Shown here piece by piece: positions 42,401 through 54,898 of a stretch of 64,000 nucleotides of DNA (position 1 is its first letter; each line of letters starts with the position of its first letter). The stretch is from Chaetoceros tenuissimus (taxonomy: Eukaryota; Bacillariophyta; Thalassiosirophyceae; Chaetocerotales; Chaetocerotaceae): NCBI GenBank assembly GCA_021927905.1, contig BLLK01000013.1, positions 62,001 through 126,000 of the forward strand, in the 5' to 3' direction. The notes under the pieces are model-generated. The model was not told where the DNA came from and did not search any database. It saw only the letters and a program-made list of their open reading frames with translations. Both the position numbers and the translations under genes were made by a program.

Positions 42401-44685
42401 GGTGCATCATCGAACTTCAATACAACTGCTAATGAGGCGTGTTGTAGCTGTGGAGGAGGAAGAATACTTGACACTTCATTATCGTTATCGTCTACATCTT
42501 CTCCATCAAACATTCCATCTCATCAAATATCACTCAATCCGTCGAAAATTCCTTCTCACATTCCCTCCATCAAACCATCCTTTGGTCCAACTTCGAGACC
42601 AACGGCAACACCAAGTTCAAAACCATCTGTTGCGTCGTCTCTCTCACCTACAAGAATTGCCTCTTCTTCACCCTCCATTCCACTCTCTAATAGACAATTC
42701 AATGTAGGGTCTGTTTGTAATGACAAGATGGAAGGATGGTTTGACGTTGACGGAGGTGCATACACCTGTGAGTGGTACAGTTATAATGGTAGATGCCAGC
42801 AGTATGGCCATGGATCTGCAAACTTTGGTCTTACAGCGAATGAATGCTGTTGCAGCTGTGGAGGAGGAGACATAGTCTCCAGCTCAAACCATGAAGAGTC
42901 ATCAGCAACTCCTCCATCATCATCAGGATCTGCTGAAACTTCTTGCAACGACAAGTATGATGGATGGTACGATGCAGATGGTGCAGCTTATGATTGCCAA
43001 TGGTATGGCAATGGCAGCAACTGTCAGACATATGGAGATGGATCAGCGAACTTTGGCTTTACAGCTAACGAGGCTTGTTGCAGCTGTGGAGGAGGAGACA
43101 TAGTCTCCAGTGGAAGTAATCAAGGCTCTTTATCTCCTCCTTCGCCGTCTTCTCAGGGAAATAGTCAATCATCGTCATCAGGATCAGGACCAACACCAGG
43201 ATCTGTTTGTAATGACAAGATGGAAGGATGGTTTGACGTCGACGGAGGTGCATATACCTGTGAATGGTACAGTCAGAATGGTAGATGTCAGCAGTATGGG
43301 ATCTGTTTGTATGACAAGATCAAGGTGCATATAATTGCCAATGGTATAGCAATGGTAGCAACTGTCAGACATATGGCCATGGATCAGCCAACTTTGGACT
43401 TACAGCTAACGAATGCTGTTGCAGCTGTGGAGGAGGAGACATAGTCTCCAGCTCAAACCATGAAGAGTCATCAGCAACTCCTCCATCATCAGGATCTGCT
43501 GAAACTTCTTGCAATGACAAATACGAGGGATGGTACGATGCAGATGGTGCAGCTTATGATTGCCAATGGTATGACAATGGTAGCAACTGTCAGACATATG
43601 GCGATGGATCAGCCAACTTTGGTCTTACAGCTAACGAATGCTGTTGCAGCTGCGGAGGAGGAGACATAGTCTCCAGTGGAAGTAATCAAGGCTCTCCGTC
43701 TGGAGCTCCTCCTTCGCCGTCTTCTCAGGGAAATAGTCAATCATCGTCATCAGGATCAGGACCAACACCAGGATCTGTTTGTAATGACAAGATGGAAGGA
43801 TGGTTTGACGTCGACGGAGGTGCATATACCTGTGAATGGTACAGTCAGAATGGTAGATGTCAGCAGTATGGCCATGGATCTGCAAACTTTGGTCTTACAG
43901 CGAATGAATGCTGTTGCAGCTGTGGAGGAGGAGACATAGTCTCCAGTGGAAGTAATCAAGGCTCGCCATCTCCTCCTTCATCTTCTCAAGGAAGTAGTCC
44001 ATCATCGTCATCAGGATCTGTTTGTAATGACAAGATGGAAGGATGGTTTGACGTCGACGGAGGTGCATATAATTGCCAATGGTATAGCAATGGTAGCAAC
44101 TGTCAGCAGTATGGCCATGGATCAGACAACTTTGGACTTACAGCTAACGAGGCTTGCTGCAGCTGTGGAGGAGGAGACATAGTCTCCAGCTCAAACCATG
44201 AAGAGTCATCAGCAACTCCTCCATCATCAGGATCTGCTGATTCTTCTTGCAATGACAAATACGAGGGATGGTACGATGCAGATGGTGCAGCTTATGATTG
44301 CCAATGGTATGGCAATGGCAGCAACTGTCAGACATATGGAGATGGATCAGCGAACTTTGGTCTTACAGCTAACGAATGCTGTTGCAGCTGCGGAGGAGGA
44401 GACATAGTCACCAACGCAAGTAACCAAGGCTCTCCGTCTGGATCTCCTCCTTCGCCGTCTTCTCAGGGAAATAGTCAATCATCGTCATCAGGATCAGGAT
44501 CAACACCAGGATCTGTTTGCAATGACAAGATGGCAGGATGGTTTGACGTTGACGGAGGTGCATATACCTGTGAATGGTATTCGCATAGTGGTAGATGTCA
44601 GCAGTATGGCCATGGATCTGCAAACTTTGGTCTTACAGCGAATGAATGCTGTTGCAGCTGTGGAGGAGGTACAATGTCATCATGA
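39454..44685 (+). CDS. Secreted M11 (gametolysin)-like zinc metalloprotease with ShK-like Cys-rich repeats
   Basis: Exons 39454-39519, 39601-39769, 39831-40094, 40188-41032, 41110-41210 and 41329-44685 join in phase. Exon 1 is a signal peptide (LIFFLLVGVPLLCTAQ). Exon 3 holds three copies of LSPVKNCKSAKDCPT. Exon 4 is the pro-region, with a Lys/Ser-rich tract. Exons 5-6 contain the zinc site HEIGHNLGWGHSG (H-E-x2-H-x2-G-x2-H) and DMSGIMGYS, the M11 pattern. Then come a coiled-coil Lys/Glu stretch and about nine Cys-rich modules of ~52 residues (CNDK-x-GWFDVDGGAYxCxWY ... NFGLTANECCCSCGGG), common in diatom secreted proteins. Ser/Pro linkers separate them. Near 43300-43325 one module is collapsed and the frame changes: the first frame stops at 43444, while modules continue open in another frame to 44685. 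The protein probably cleaves wall or matrix glycoproteins. Confidence 0.85.
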
Positions 44686-44889
44686 ATTATTATCAATTTT
44701 TGTAATGTTAATCTTAATAAAAGGAGTCAATTTTGTCTCAAACAATGATGAAACACCTTGAATAAAAGTGAAGGAGAATCTGTGCAAGAGTAACTCGCTG
44801 TAACATTTGGAGTTTTTATAATATTTAAGTATCAGACTTCATGTTTATTTTTCAATAGAAAAATAGTAAGATTATGGGTATCTATATTT

Positions 44890-46000
44890 GGATGATCTCG
44901 TCCTACAGCCAGTGCTTCCCTGGTCACTAGTCTCAGAGATGCAATGTTGCTAATATGGGAGCAGGGGCTACGAGTATGTTGATACGTTGTGGTGTGGTTA
45001 AGGTATCTGCTTTATTGAAGCATGCCCCTACTCAAGGTCTACTTAAGTCCAACGTGCAAGCTATGGTACTAGAGATTGATCTCTATGTTGACATCATAGG
45101 CAAAACTAATTTGAAGATGGGCCTACAATATTGCTCCAAACATTCTTGGATATCATTATACAATGAACTTTATGCGAGAATATGGAGTTCAGGCACAAAT
45201 AGCTCATGTACAATTGCAACCTAATCGGAAAGGAGATATGTCAATTATGCAAAGCAGTATTTCAAGCAGGCTATTCTGGGGTACAATTGGAGCATATTAA
45301 TGCAGTCCGAATGCACCATGGAGTGACTTTTGTTAGTGATTTATGTAACACAAGTGGCACTAGACTCAATAGAGTATTTTATCAGAAATCCAAGTTCCTG
45401 GGTCAACGAAATAAGTTTCTTTGGCCTGAATCTCAGGTTGAACGAAGAGAATATGATACTTGGATGGAACTCCTGCATAGGCTTTTTCCTCAGGGACGTA
45501 ATAATATAATGATCGTAGATTCGATTATGACAGAGGATCAAGATTTGCTGCAGAACTGGGATTGTTTTGTGACGGAGGACTGAAAATGGTTGTGTTTTCT
45601 TGATGAGGAGAAATGGATTATGTATGAGAAACTTCCGTAGGAGCATAATGGATATTCTGCTAGAGTTGTTTGCTTATGTCCCTTCAATAGATATGACATG
45701 AAAAGAGCAACAGTAGAATGGAAGGGGAATAATGTATTGGTAGATGCAACAGTCAAATGGGGAGTACCACTTACGAAGAGGAAAACCACGAAGCTGGCGA
45801 ATTATACCATTGATAGACCTCTGGTTCCGTGGATGTTGAAATTTATTGAAACTACGCACAAGATTGATAAGGTGCTGGATGTCATCTTTCATCATTGTCG
45901 GTAGTTCTTGTGGTCTGATTTGAAAATAATTGTTGTAAATAGACATCGGTAGATTTCGTAGGCCTCTTCCTAGTTGATGGAGAACTTCAACGCTTATTTA
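44890..46000 (+). mobile_element. Fossil of a retroelement-type coding sequence, broken
   Basis: Scattered, short open stretches in this region (for example GVTFVSDLCNTSGTRL and KFLWPESQVERREYDTWMEL) resemble the segment SD(I/L)CTADGR...FPxxxPTQRxWxxW of reverse-transcriptase-linked repeat proteins that are abundant in diatom genomes. The copy is broken many times over and no intact protein is possible. No terminal repeats or target-site duplication are visible, so ends, family and age are approximate; it looks old. The remaining 46000-46650 shows no gene. Confidence 0.4.
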
Positions 46001-46655
46001 TCTACTATACACTTCAGATGTCTTGTCCTACTCCTTTTGTGTCTATTGTAGGTAAACCATAATTTACCCTCATTGTACAATAGCTTACTATAATCTGTTA
46101 ACTGAACCCAGTTCCAATTACTGATCCAGTCGTCCTCCTTTTTGCAGAGTCGATGGGAGAATGGGTGTGCTTGTTAGAATAAATGCTTTATGCAAATATT
46201 TAGTTCATGGCTCTAACCCAAATGGAGTATTTATCATCCATTGGCATGTGTCTTTGTCGTCCATGTAGAATGATTCCTTGTGCCTTCAAACAATGAATTG
46301 TGGCAATACATCATAGAAGATAATGCTAATCCACTGTTGTGAGATCACTGATTGATACAAGTCCATGTGCCATTTTCATTTCATTAATATGGTAAAGTTT
46401 TGAGTCGTTAAAAGGCAAGGTCTCCACTACTTTCACCCCATAATTTATCTATATCCTACTCTGTTATGTTTAAATTCAAAATGGCAGAGTGGATGTAAAA
46501 CCCATTTTGATGTATTGGCCCAATTTGTGTAGGAGTTTCCTTCGTCGTATTTTTCAGACTTCACTTTTCAGCTGCCGGTCCACCGGCACAATTATACAAA
46601 TGAAAATCAGTAAAGTAGATAAAGAAGAAAATGATTTACATGATCTGTTATAAAT

Positions 46656-49600
46656 TTACTCCACTCCTTCTGTCCAATTTTTCTTCAATGCGCCAAGCAT
46701 ATTTTCTACAGCACCCGGATGTACAGGTCTATTCCTCTTACTTTCTATACATATCTTCGCGAGAGTTTCATCAAGTCTTAGTCCAGGAATGCTCATTCTA
46801 TTATTTGCAATTTTGGAATTATCTGGAGGACACACAGCTAGAAGAGATTCTTCCAAAGACTCAGTTTGTTCCCATATTGCTCTTTCCTCTGTCGGCTGGA
46901 CAAGGTGCCACAAATCTCCAACTACGTGTTTTGTAATATTGATATCCTTGACTGTTTTATGCAATACTAGGATGAAGTCACTTGCATCACTATCAGAAAT
47001 ACCGGCAGCTACACGAATCAGTTCCTGGAAGGTAGTGAGTACTGAGAACTCCTTCTCGACAACCTTATTTAAGGCTGGCATTCCATCGGCAAGGTCATCA
47101 AAGTACGATCTAAGAATCTTAATATCACCATCCATTCTCTCTAGAGCAGTAATTGTATCCGTAAAGTAAGGAGTTTTCTTACTCCTATGACTTTCAGACT
47201 TGAGAAGGAGACATTTGATGTAGAAAACAACCGTAGCCGCAACCAGCGCGTCGACAGTTTTCTTCAACATGAATTCGTCTAAGAACGTTTCCAAATCCCC
47301 CATGAAATCGTCCTGCAAAGCAAAATATTATTAGATTCGAATGAATGGAAATTAAGAAATGATGGAAAATTCTTACCAAAGTCTTTGTAATCATAGCCGC
47401 GAGTTCATTATGAGTCTGTTCGGTTTCCCATGTTGGCCCAAAAAGACCGTCAGCAATTTCAGCCTCGATAGGTTCGAAAATGTAGGAGTGTGCTTTTTGT
47501 GCAGCATAAACAGCGTCCCCACTATATAACGAAACCAAAGCTCCACAACTATTTTCAAGCATCTCAATAGAACTTTCTGGTAGTTCGCTATTATCGATAA
47601 TGTCTTGTACTAGATCTTCAACTTGCTCACTCATTCGTTGAAAGTCGTTCGCGGCAGCACAACAAGATTCAAGATCTTTCAGATATTTATCTCTCGAACT
47701 TAACTGCTTTGACTGAAGCTGGGTAAAAATCAAACACACAGTCATAACAAGAGCATCAGACTTTGAAGTCAAACGTTCACGAATTGTTCGAAGCTGTACT
47801 CCAGCAAGAGAAAAGATATCTTCGCATAGCGACGTGACAAGACGTCCTTCCCTTGTTTGTGTAGTTTCATGGTCGTTACTGTACACCTTCGAAACCCACT
47901 CGTCTGTTTGGGCTCGGTTCTGAGAAGAAACTCATCCTGCGCAAGTCTATGGACCTCCCAGAGCATGTTGTTTACCCAGGCAAGACTGTCCTTCGCATTC
48001 TCCATATTGACTTTCTTTTTATTACCAGCAAATAAATCAGGCCTCTCATCGAAATAAGTTTTCTTTGCATTGACAGTTGCAACAGCAGGAAACGCTTCTT
48101 CTATAGTATCTCGAAAGAATTCAACCCATGCCACAAGATCCAACAACTGAGTGACACTTAAATCAGGCAAATTTTGCCCATCTGGCCCCCCAATCTGTTG
48201 GATAATTTGATTCGAACAGACATGGGCCACACACGAACTCCAAAGAATTTCAACATGCCAATGTGGAGCAAAACATGGTGTCATCTGATTTTTCACTACA
48301 TCTATCTCAGACACGAGTTCATTAGCAGCTCGAAGTACAGCATTAAATTGTGAAACAAGCGCATCTTCTTCATCTGCTATATCAGCAGCTTGCATGTGAA
48401 TCGCTCTAAAAACCTCCAGTCCTCGAAGCTCAAAATCCTGATATAATTGCGCCAGTGCAGCTGCTCTCATATCAGTGAAGTGTAAGCTGTTTTTGTCACT
48501 TCCTTCAACTTGGTCATCACCTCGAGACAATCTATACTGCTCAGCAGCCCTCTCATAAACTTCCACTGCTTCTACCAGGGCAACCATTCCTGCAGGATTT
48601 TGTAAAGCAAGATCAAAGGCAGATCCGACTCCAGATAAAATACGCATTCTTATTTCATCGCCAAGTTCCCATACATTCTTTACATGTTGAGAAAGAAAAT
48701 TATCCACAACTTGATGATTATCACCAAGTCTCGACGATTGGAGTTGCATTCGTCCCTTCCATGATCGTTTCAAACTTCTATTGGAACGGAGCGAGGTAAT
48801 GGATTTATCATCGTCACCATCGTCCTCATCATCGAGCCAAGCTTTCATCCCTGCTTCTGCCTCTACAAGTAGAATTTCAAGCTCCACATGCTCCATAGAA
48901 ACATTACGAATTGTATTCCATTCATTTTCAGTCCACTCTCCTTGATGCAATTCTTCTCTCAATCTATCACAAGTTAAAGGAATTTGAGAAAAGAACTCCA
49001 ACTCTCGAAAACATCGGAATATATTTCTTCTAGCATTGATGGCTCTTTTAAGTCTAGGATAATCGGCAAGAAGTAAACCATCTTCGTCGGACGATGGAAG
49101 CCCTCCCTCCTTTTTATAACCGCTTGAGATATAAGTTGCAAGTTCTCTCAAGCGACCAAGTTCACTTTTTGTAGTTGCTACAGAAGTTACAAGTTCCTGA
49201 ACCTCTGCGCCACTTGCTGCGACACCATCATTCAATCTGGTATTAATCAAAGTCAGTTCACGTTGTGTATTAGCACGCATTTTTTCTGCTTCTTTATCAA
49301 TCTTCAAACCACCCTCGAGAGGGAAGCCATGAGCTCCAACTTCTACACCTTCACTCGACTTTACAGATGCAATGGCAGTGCTAAACCCAGATACCGAAAA
49401 ATTACTAGATGAAGCAAGCCCTGGTCCATACCCACTCCCACCATTTACAAGTAACTCATCAATGAGTCCAGCATCAAATAACCAGGTGCTTATGATTGAA
49501 ATAGCTCTCTCTTCTGCTTTTGATTCAAACTCAAACAAACTTAAGTTTTGAACAGCTTCAGTAATGGTCGGTAAGTCATCAGGTCTATCAAAAATGTTAC

Positions 49601-50828
49601 TACGATCTCTGGTAGTTTTCATCGGAGACATTTTACCAACAAATTGAACTGTGCTATCATCATCACTTCCACTATTGTATCCAAAATTATTCGCACCTCC
49701 CTTTCGTCTACTGGGTGTACCAATGACATCCCTATCCTGAATACTCTCATAATATTTTTGTTGATCTTTATGATAGTCATCATATGGCCAACATTGGACA
49801 AAAACATTCTTCTTTTTTGTCTTTTTATCTTTCCCTTTTTTCACTCCAGTTGGTAATTTCTTGGGAGTATCTGCATTTTTATTTTTTCTTCTTCCAGGCG
49901 ATCTACTATTATCCAATGCATTTTTACCGCTTGATCTAAGCCAACCACCAAGACCTGTCTGATTATCAGTAGCTCCAGTAGCATTTTTTCCTTGATTATT
50001 AGAAAGCGCATATCCTTCCGACTTGGATCTAGAAGCATTACTCAACCCTCCAGGTTTGCTCGGTTTATTAACTTTGTTTCCTGAAGATTTGACACTTGAG
50101 TCAAATGCTACCGAAGTGCGTTTAATAGCAGGAGCCTGTTCCACATCTTGATCCACCTTTTGTGCAAGCGGAGCAGGAGATTCTTGAACTTGTGCCCCTT
50201 TTCCAAAACCGCTAAAGAATCCTTTCCGCTGCTTTTGATTTTTATCATCTGGTGCAGCATCAAAATTAGCTTCAAAGTCAAAAGGATTGTTACTGCCATT
50301 AGATGCTCCTTCTGTTTTACTCCTGACGTGTTTTGCAGTACGAGCTTTCGGTGCTGTACTAGCAGCATTGTTGGCAGATGTTGAAAACACATCTTGTGTT
50401 GTACTCCCGAATGGATTCGTAGAAGAGTCAAAATTTTGCTGAAATCCGTTAGCTTTCGGTATTGATTCTGAAGCATTTTTCGCAGTGGGTGGAGAGTCAG
50501 CAGCAAATGGATTTGTATTGACAGATGCAGCTGCTGGTTTCGGTTGCGGTGCTGGTGTATCTTCTGCAGCACCAAAGGGGTTTGTTATTTTCTTCATGAA
50601 ACCGTTGGACTGAGGCCGCTGCTTTGGCTGAACATCTTCATCACTATCACTGTCAAAAGGGTTTGAATTTGCCCGACTCGGTGCTGCTGATTTCTTGCTA
50701 AAGACGTCTGTGGAATCTCGGGGAGGAGGAGATGGAGATGGACTTCTCGCCCTTGCTGGTGCAGCTTTCTTCTTTGCGAACGGATTGAAGTCGTCATCTT
50801 CGTCACTCGAGTCTCCAAAAGGATTCAT
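46656..50828 (-). CDS. SEC6: Exocyst complex subunit Sec6
   Basis: The gene reads 50828-47377 and 47312-46656 on the minus strand. The last intron is GTAAGA...TTTGCAG. Sec6 is a core subunit of the exocyst, which tethers secretory vesicles to the plasma membrane. Residues ~1-330 are a disordered region with repeated NPF motifs (NPFGDSSDEDD, TNPFGS and similar), which bind EH-domain endocytic proteins and are unusual for Sec6. The helical Sec6 body follows, including WVNNMLWEVHRLAQDEFLLR, then DEWVSKVYSNDHETTQTREG, LAGVQLRTIRERL and DEFMLKKTVDALVAATVVFY. The two conserved pieces around 47915-47920 are in different frames, joined as LLRT then QTDEW. One missing base would explain this. A sequencing or assembly slip is the simplest reading, since both sides are well conserved. 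Confidence 0.82.
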
Positions 50829-51493
50829 AGCTGCTCAAATATTGATTGTAAGAGTTTAGAAAAATCTATGAATAAGAAAGAAAAAGTATTTGGACACAGG
50901 TTTCAATTCATGAACAGTATCCATGAACATTTAACATGAACATGATACTATCAGATACGAGGTATGTAGAACTGTGAACGGAGCTGTTCGTACTTCCAGC
51001 TTCTTGGTTCGTGCTGTTTGAAAGTGTCACAAATAGCCTATTTCACGTCATTGGATGCTGTCATTGTTACATATTTTTTATTTTTTCGATTCACTTGAAT
51101 AGGAGGACTATTCTATGTATCTTATACATTTGCTTCATTTTATGTATATTCAATTATTATAATATAGTCAGGAAAAGAGGATGCATTTGCTCAAAAGCTG
51201 CTATGGAATATATCAATATGAAAAGGGAGCAAAAAATAAGGATCTTCTTCGGGACTTATGTCAGCAGTCAAATCCTCACCAAGTAGACTGACTTGATACA
51301 TTCATGTAAGACCAGAAGACATAGAACTTTCCTTTTGTGAAATTGAAATGTACAACACGTAGTTCATAGACTTATTCTCGAGCATGATTTTGAGACTTCT
51401 CATTCAATCAGCAACTATGCAAAGGCTTTTGTATTCATCTATCTATCTTTGCAAAGGCTTTTGTATTCATCTGTCAATCTTTTTCATTTATAT
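50829..51493. other. Intergenic with a short direct repeat
   Basis: Between the divergently placed 5' end of SEC6 and the 3' end of the nucleoside hydrolase gene. GCAAAGGCTTTTGTATTCAT occurs twice, starting at 51419 and 51451. No gene is recognised. Confidence 0.5.
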
Positions 51494-52720
51494 TCACACC
51501 AACTCTGGATCATTTGCAATTGTACTTGTCATGAATGACAAAAATTCACTTCCAATTTTTACTTCATCCACAAAATTGATTAAAGCGTTTTCAGCATGAT
51601 TACTTTCAGAACTTACTAGTAACCCTGTTTGTTCGTCAACCTTTACTTCCATCGTTTTCATAGTAACAATATCACTAGACGTAGAATGGGCAAGAACAAA
51701 GGCAGATACAGGATCATATTTCAAATTATCCCAAGAAGATTCCACCTCAAAGACTTTGGAAAGGATACCTTGACTCTTTTTGCCCCTTTCAACAATCTCA
51801 TTCCATTCATCAACATCTATTACATTTTTGGAACAGGCTTGGGCAGTCACTAAATTGATTCTCTCTTTTAAAATAGGACTAGTCAATACGGCCTTTACTG
51901 CTTTTGGATCCTGAGCAAAGTTGAATTCAGCTTCTTTGTTTCCATCCATGCCCGGTGTATTTCCACCCATTATCCATACCGATTGCAGTTTGCAATCTAA
52001 AAGAGATAGTGTATTTTCATCATTGATCCACGAAGCAACATTGGTCAATGGACCAAGACAAAATAAATCAATACTTTGATCAGGATACTTTTGCAAGGAA
52101 TTTTGCATATCTGATTGCATTTTACTTTGAATTTCATGCGATGCACGTACATCATCTTTTGCCATGACATTCATGGAATTCATGATTTCATCCAATTTAC
52201 GTCGAAACTCCAATAGCCAACTTGGTACTTTGTCAACTGGTTTCTGTGGAAATCCAGCCACAACGACATTAGTGGATGGATACACCTTGCTTAAAAACTG
52301 ACTTGCTCGCTCAGGATTATCTTGAATACCACCGACTGTTGAAATAAAAGGAACATTTGCCGACTTGGTGTTTATAATGGATGATATGGCTAGTACGTCA
52401 TCAAAACCTGCATCGGTATCTACAAATACTATTGATTGCTGGGGACGGAGGAACGTACTGAATGATTGAAATATTTGACTTCTTGTACTCTTTAGCTGAG
52501 GCATACAGCTCTGAAAGAGCGATAATGGTTGGTTCATGTTCATAGTGACGAAGTAGTGACAATACTTTCTCTGGTATCTTGTTCTGTTGTAGTCTTTATC
52601 GAAATGTTGAAACCTAAAATAAATAGCAGCAGCCAAAAGCCAATAAGTGAATGTGGCCATATGGAATATGGATCCATGATTGTTAAACATGGCAATAGGC
52701 CTTTCCATAACGGGACTCAC
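51494..52720 (-). CDS. Inosine-uridine-preferring nucleoside hydrolase family protein
   Basis: A 408-residue frame. It would cleave the N-glycosidic bond of nucleosides in purine/pyrimidine salvage. The Ca2+/ribose site IVFVDTDAGFDD (family DTDxGxDD) is followed by STVGG, CLGPLTNVASWI, VWIMGGN and EFNFAQDPKAVKAVLTSPI, all in family order. A late YDPVSAFVLA supplies the last conserved Asp. The N-terminal ~95 residues before the motif are not part of the fold. The first Met (MSPVMERP) leads into a hydrophobic stretch (HMATFTYWLLAAAIYF), so either a membrane anchor is present or translation starts at MNMNQPLS further in. Confidence 0.88.
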   Translation of the reverse strand: MSPVMERPIAMFNNHGSIFHMATFTYWLLAAAIYFRFQHFDKDYNRTRYQRKYCHYFVTMNMNQPLSLFQSCMPQLKSTRSQIFQSFSTFLRPQQSIVFVDTDAGFDDVLAISSIINTKSANVPFISTVGGIQDNPERASQFLSKVYPSTNVVVAGFPQKPVDKVPSWLLEFRRKLDEIMNSMNVMAKDDVRASHEIQSKMQSDMQNSLQKYPDQSIDLFCLGPLTNVASWINDENTLSLLDCKLQSVWIMGGNTPGMDGNKEAEFNFAQDPKAVKAVLTSPILKERINLVTAQACSKNVIDVDEWNEIVERGKKSQGILSKVFEVESSWDNLKYDPVSAFVLAHSTSSDIVTMKTMEVKVDEQTGLLVSSESNHAENALINFVDEVKIGSEFLSFMTSTIANDPELV

Positions 52721-52870
52721 TCAAATTTTCTTTGTCGCCGCGTCTCGTCGCAGCCAATCATCCATCTCTTCTTTTTTCTTTGTGTTTTGATTCTTCACTC
52801 ATTTCTTGATGTTTTGTATTACTTGTAGAATTTCACAGGGAATAGATTCACAAGAACGATTTAAAAAAGA

Positions 52871-54440
52871 ATGCATACACCTATTATATTTCTAGGGCTC
52901 TTAGTTCTCCTCGAGCTATTTGCATGTATACAATCATTCAGTACACAAAGTAGCATCTCTAAAAGCAATAGTCAATCAATCACCAGACGATACATATCCA
53001 CACCAGAAGCTGAAAATGATACAGAAGAAACAACTTATTTCTCTCCAAATGCGGCATTAAAATCTAATGATTTTGATGAGAATGAAGAAATAGATCCTGA
53101 AGCTCAAAAGCAAATGGAAGAGTCAATGGGTATCAATGAGTATTCATTTTTTGATGAAGCTGCTGTATTTGTCAGAGCTGGATCGGGAGGTCAAGGAGCA
53201 TCAACTTATAAAAAAGGACCTGGAGGGCAGAACGCACAGCCCGATGGCGGGGATGGAGGAAAAGGTGGTGATGTAATTATCATTTCAGATACATCATTGA
53301 ATACGTTGGCAGGCCTTACAAGAGCTTGGAGACCAAACTCTTTTGGAGGTGGAGGAGCTGCCAAAGCTGCAACGAATGCAGGTATGATGATGAGACCTCT
53401 CAGTTTTCGTGCAGAAAAGGGTGAGGATGGAAAAAGGGGGTTCAAATCTGGAAAGTTTGGGAAGGATGTTACGATAAGAGTGCCACCAGGAACGTTGGTT
53501 CAAGAAGAAATAGATGAAGTCGAGATTAATCCTGAAACTGGAGAACGAAAAGTTATTAGTACTCAAGTTGTAGACATAGGTACTGTTGGAAAAGAAGAAT
53601 GGGATAATAAGCTTGTTGTTGCCTTGGGAGGAGAAGGTGGCGAAGGTTCTGGCAACCAAGGATACAAAAAGGGCAGAGGAGTAAGACGTACCAGAGCACC
53701 TCCAGTTGGTGGAGAGAGGAAGAGATTAAAACTGACCTTGAAAATTGTTGCCGATGTTGGTAAGTTTACAATGATATAGTAGTATGTTTTTCAAAATTGA
53801 GGAATTCAACTCTGACCAAAATGTTCCAATAAAAGCACTGGTAGGGGTCCCTAACGCAGGAAAGTCTACATTCCTTGCATCAGTGACTAGAGCAAAGCCA
53901 AAGATTGCAAATTACCCTTTTACAACTGTTATTCCTAATCTTGGTGTTTGGGTGCCACCAAATGAATTCTCATCCGATGACTCTACATATGGTTCGGGCA
54001 GTGAAGGTCTTGCGCTTTGCGATGTTCCAGGTTTGATTGCAGGTGCTGCGGAAGGAATCGGTCTTGGACATGCATTTTTGAGACATGTAGAGAGATGTCA
54101 TGTCATTCTTCATCTTGTAGATGCAACTTCAAATGATCCAATTGCAGATTTTCGTATGGTAAATAAGGAAATTATGAGGTACGGTAATGGAAAACTAGCA
54201 CAGATGCCACAAATTGTAGTTGTGAACAAGGTCGATGCATGGGAAGAAAATAGCGGAGAAGAATGGGAGCAGGGATTGAAGACAAGAATGGATAGAGAAT
54301 CATTGGAAAAAGCATTGAAAGAAGCCATGCCACATAGTCGTCTGATGTGGATGAGTGCGAAAGAAAAAGATGGTGTTGATGATCTAATGGGAAGAATGAA
54401 TGCTTTTGTGAAGAAAGTAAAGGCGGCTTCTTCTAGCTAG
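52871..54440 (+). CDS. OBG: Plastid-type Obg GTPase
   Basis: Exons 52871-53759 and 53836-54440 (GTAAGT...AAAAG) encode 497 residues. Obg GTPases assist assembly of the large ribosomal subunit, here probably in the plastid. The N-terminus is a signal peptide (IIFLGLLVLLELFACIQ) followed at once by SFSTQSS. The Phe near +1 and Ser/Thr-rich, acid-poor start fit diatom plastid targeting. The glycine-rich Obg fold follows (VRAGSGGQGA, GPGGQNAQPDGGDGGKGGD). Exon 2 brings the G domain: G1 GVPNAGKST, G3 DVPGLI, G4 NKVD and G5 SAKEKDG. The splice rebuilds IVADV/ALVGVPNAGKS exactly. The C-terminal domain of bacterial Obg is absent. Confidence 0.92.
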
Positions 54441-54898
54441 CTACCAAACCTAATGTAACAGTTATTGAATAAAATGTTTATTTTGATGAAAGGTTTATAC
54501 ATGGAATGAGAATCAAATCAAAGGGCATGGACGTAGATGAGTGCATTGGAAGCAAGAGAAGTCATGGTAAAGGAAGATGGGACTACGTACCTATTATTTT
54601 CTCCTGAAGGAAAGATGACATCATTGACACAGCAGAATTTGGGCTTTTGCTCAGCATAGAAATGCACAAATTGCAGCTCCTCAATCAAAACCGAAGCAAG
54701 CGGCAAGCGGCCTCTCTCATTAATTACACAAAGTGAACATTATCATTATAAATGCACCATGCGGGATTTGAACTCATGCAAAATGGCAGAGTCAATGTTC
54801 GATGTATCATATCTGGAGAAGCAATAGCTCCTTTCTCCTCGTTCTTTTCAATGCTGAGATGCAAAAGTCATAATGCATTGATGCAAAAAAAAACAAAA

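Noticed and set aside
54752-54800. tRNA T-arm-like text (GGGATTTGAACTC) on the minus strand
   Set aside because: The T stem has mismatches and no matching acceptor or D arm is found on either side, so neither a normal nor a permuted tRNA can be built.
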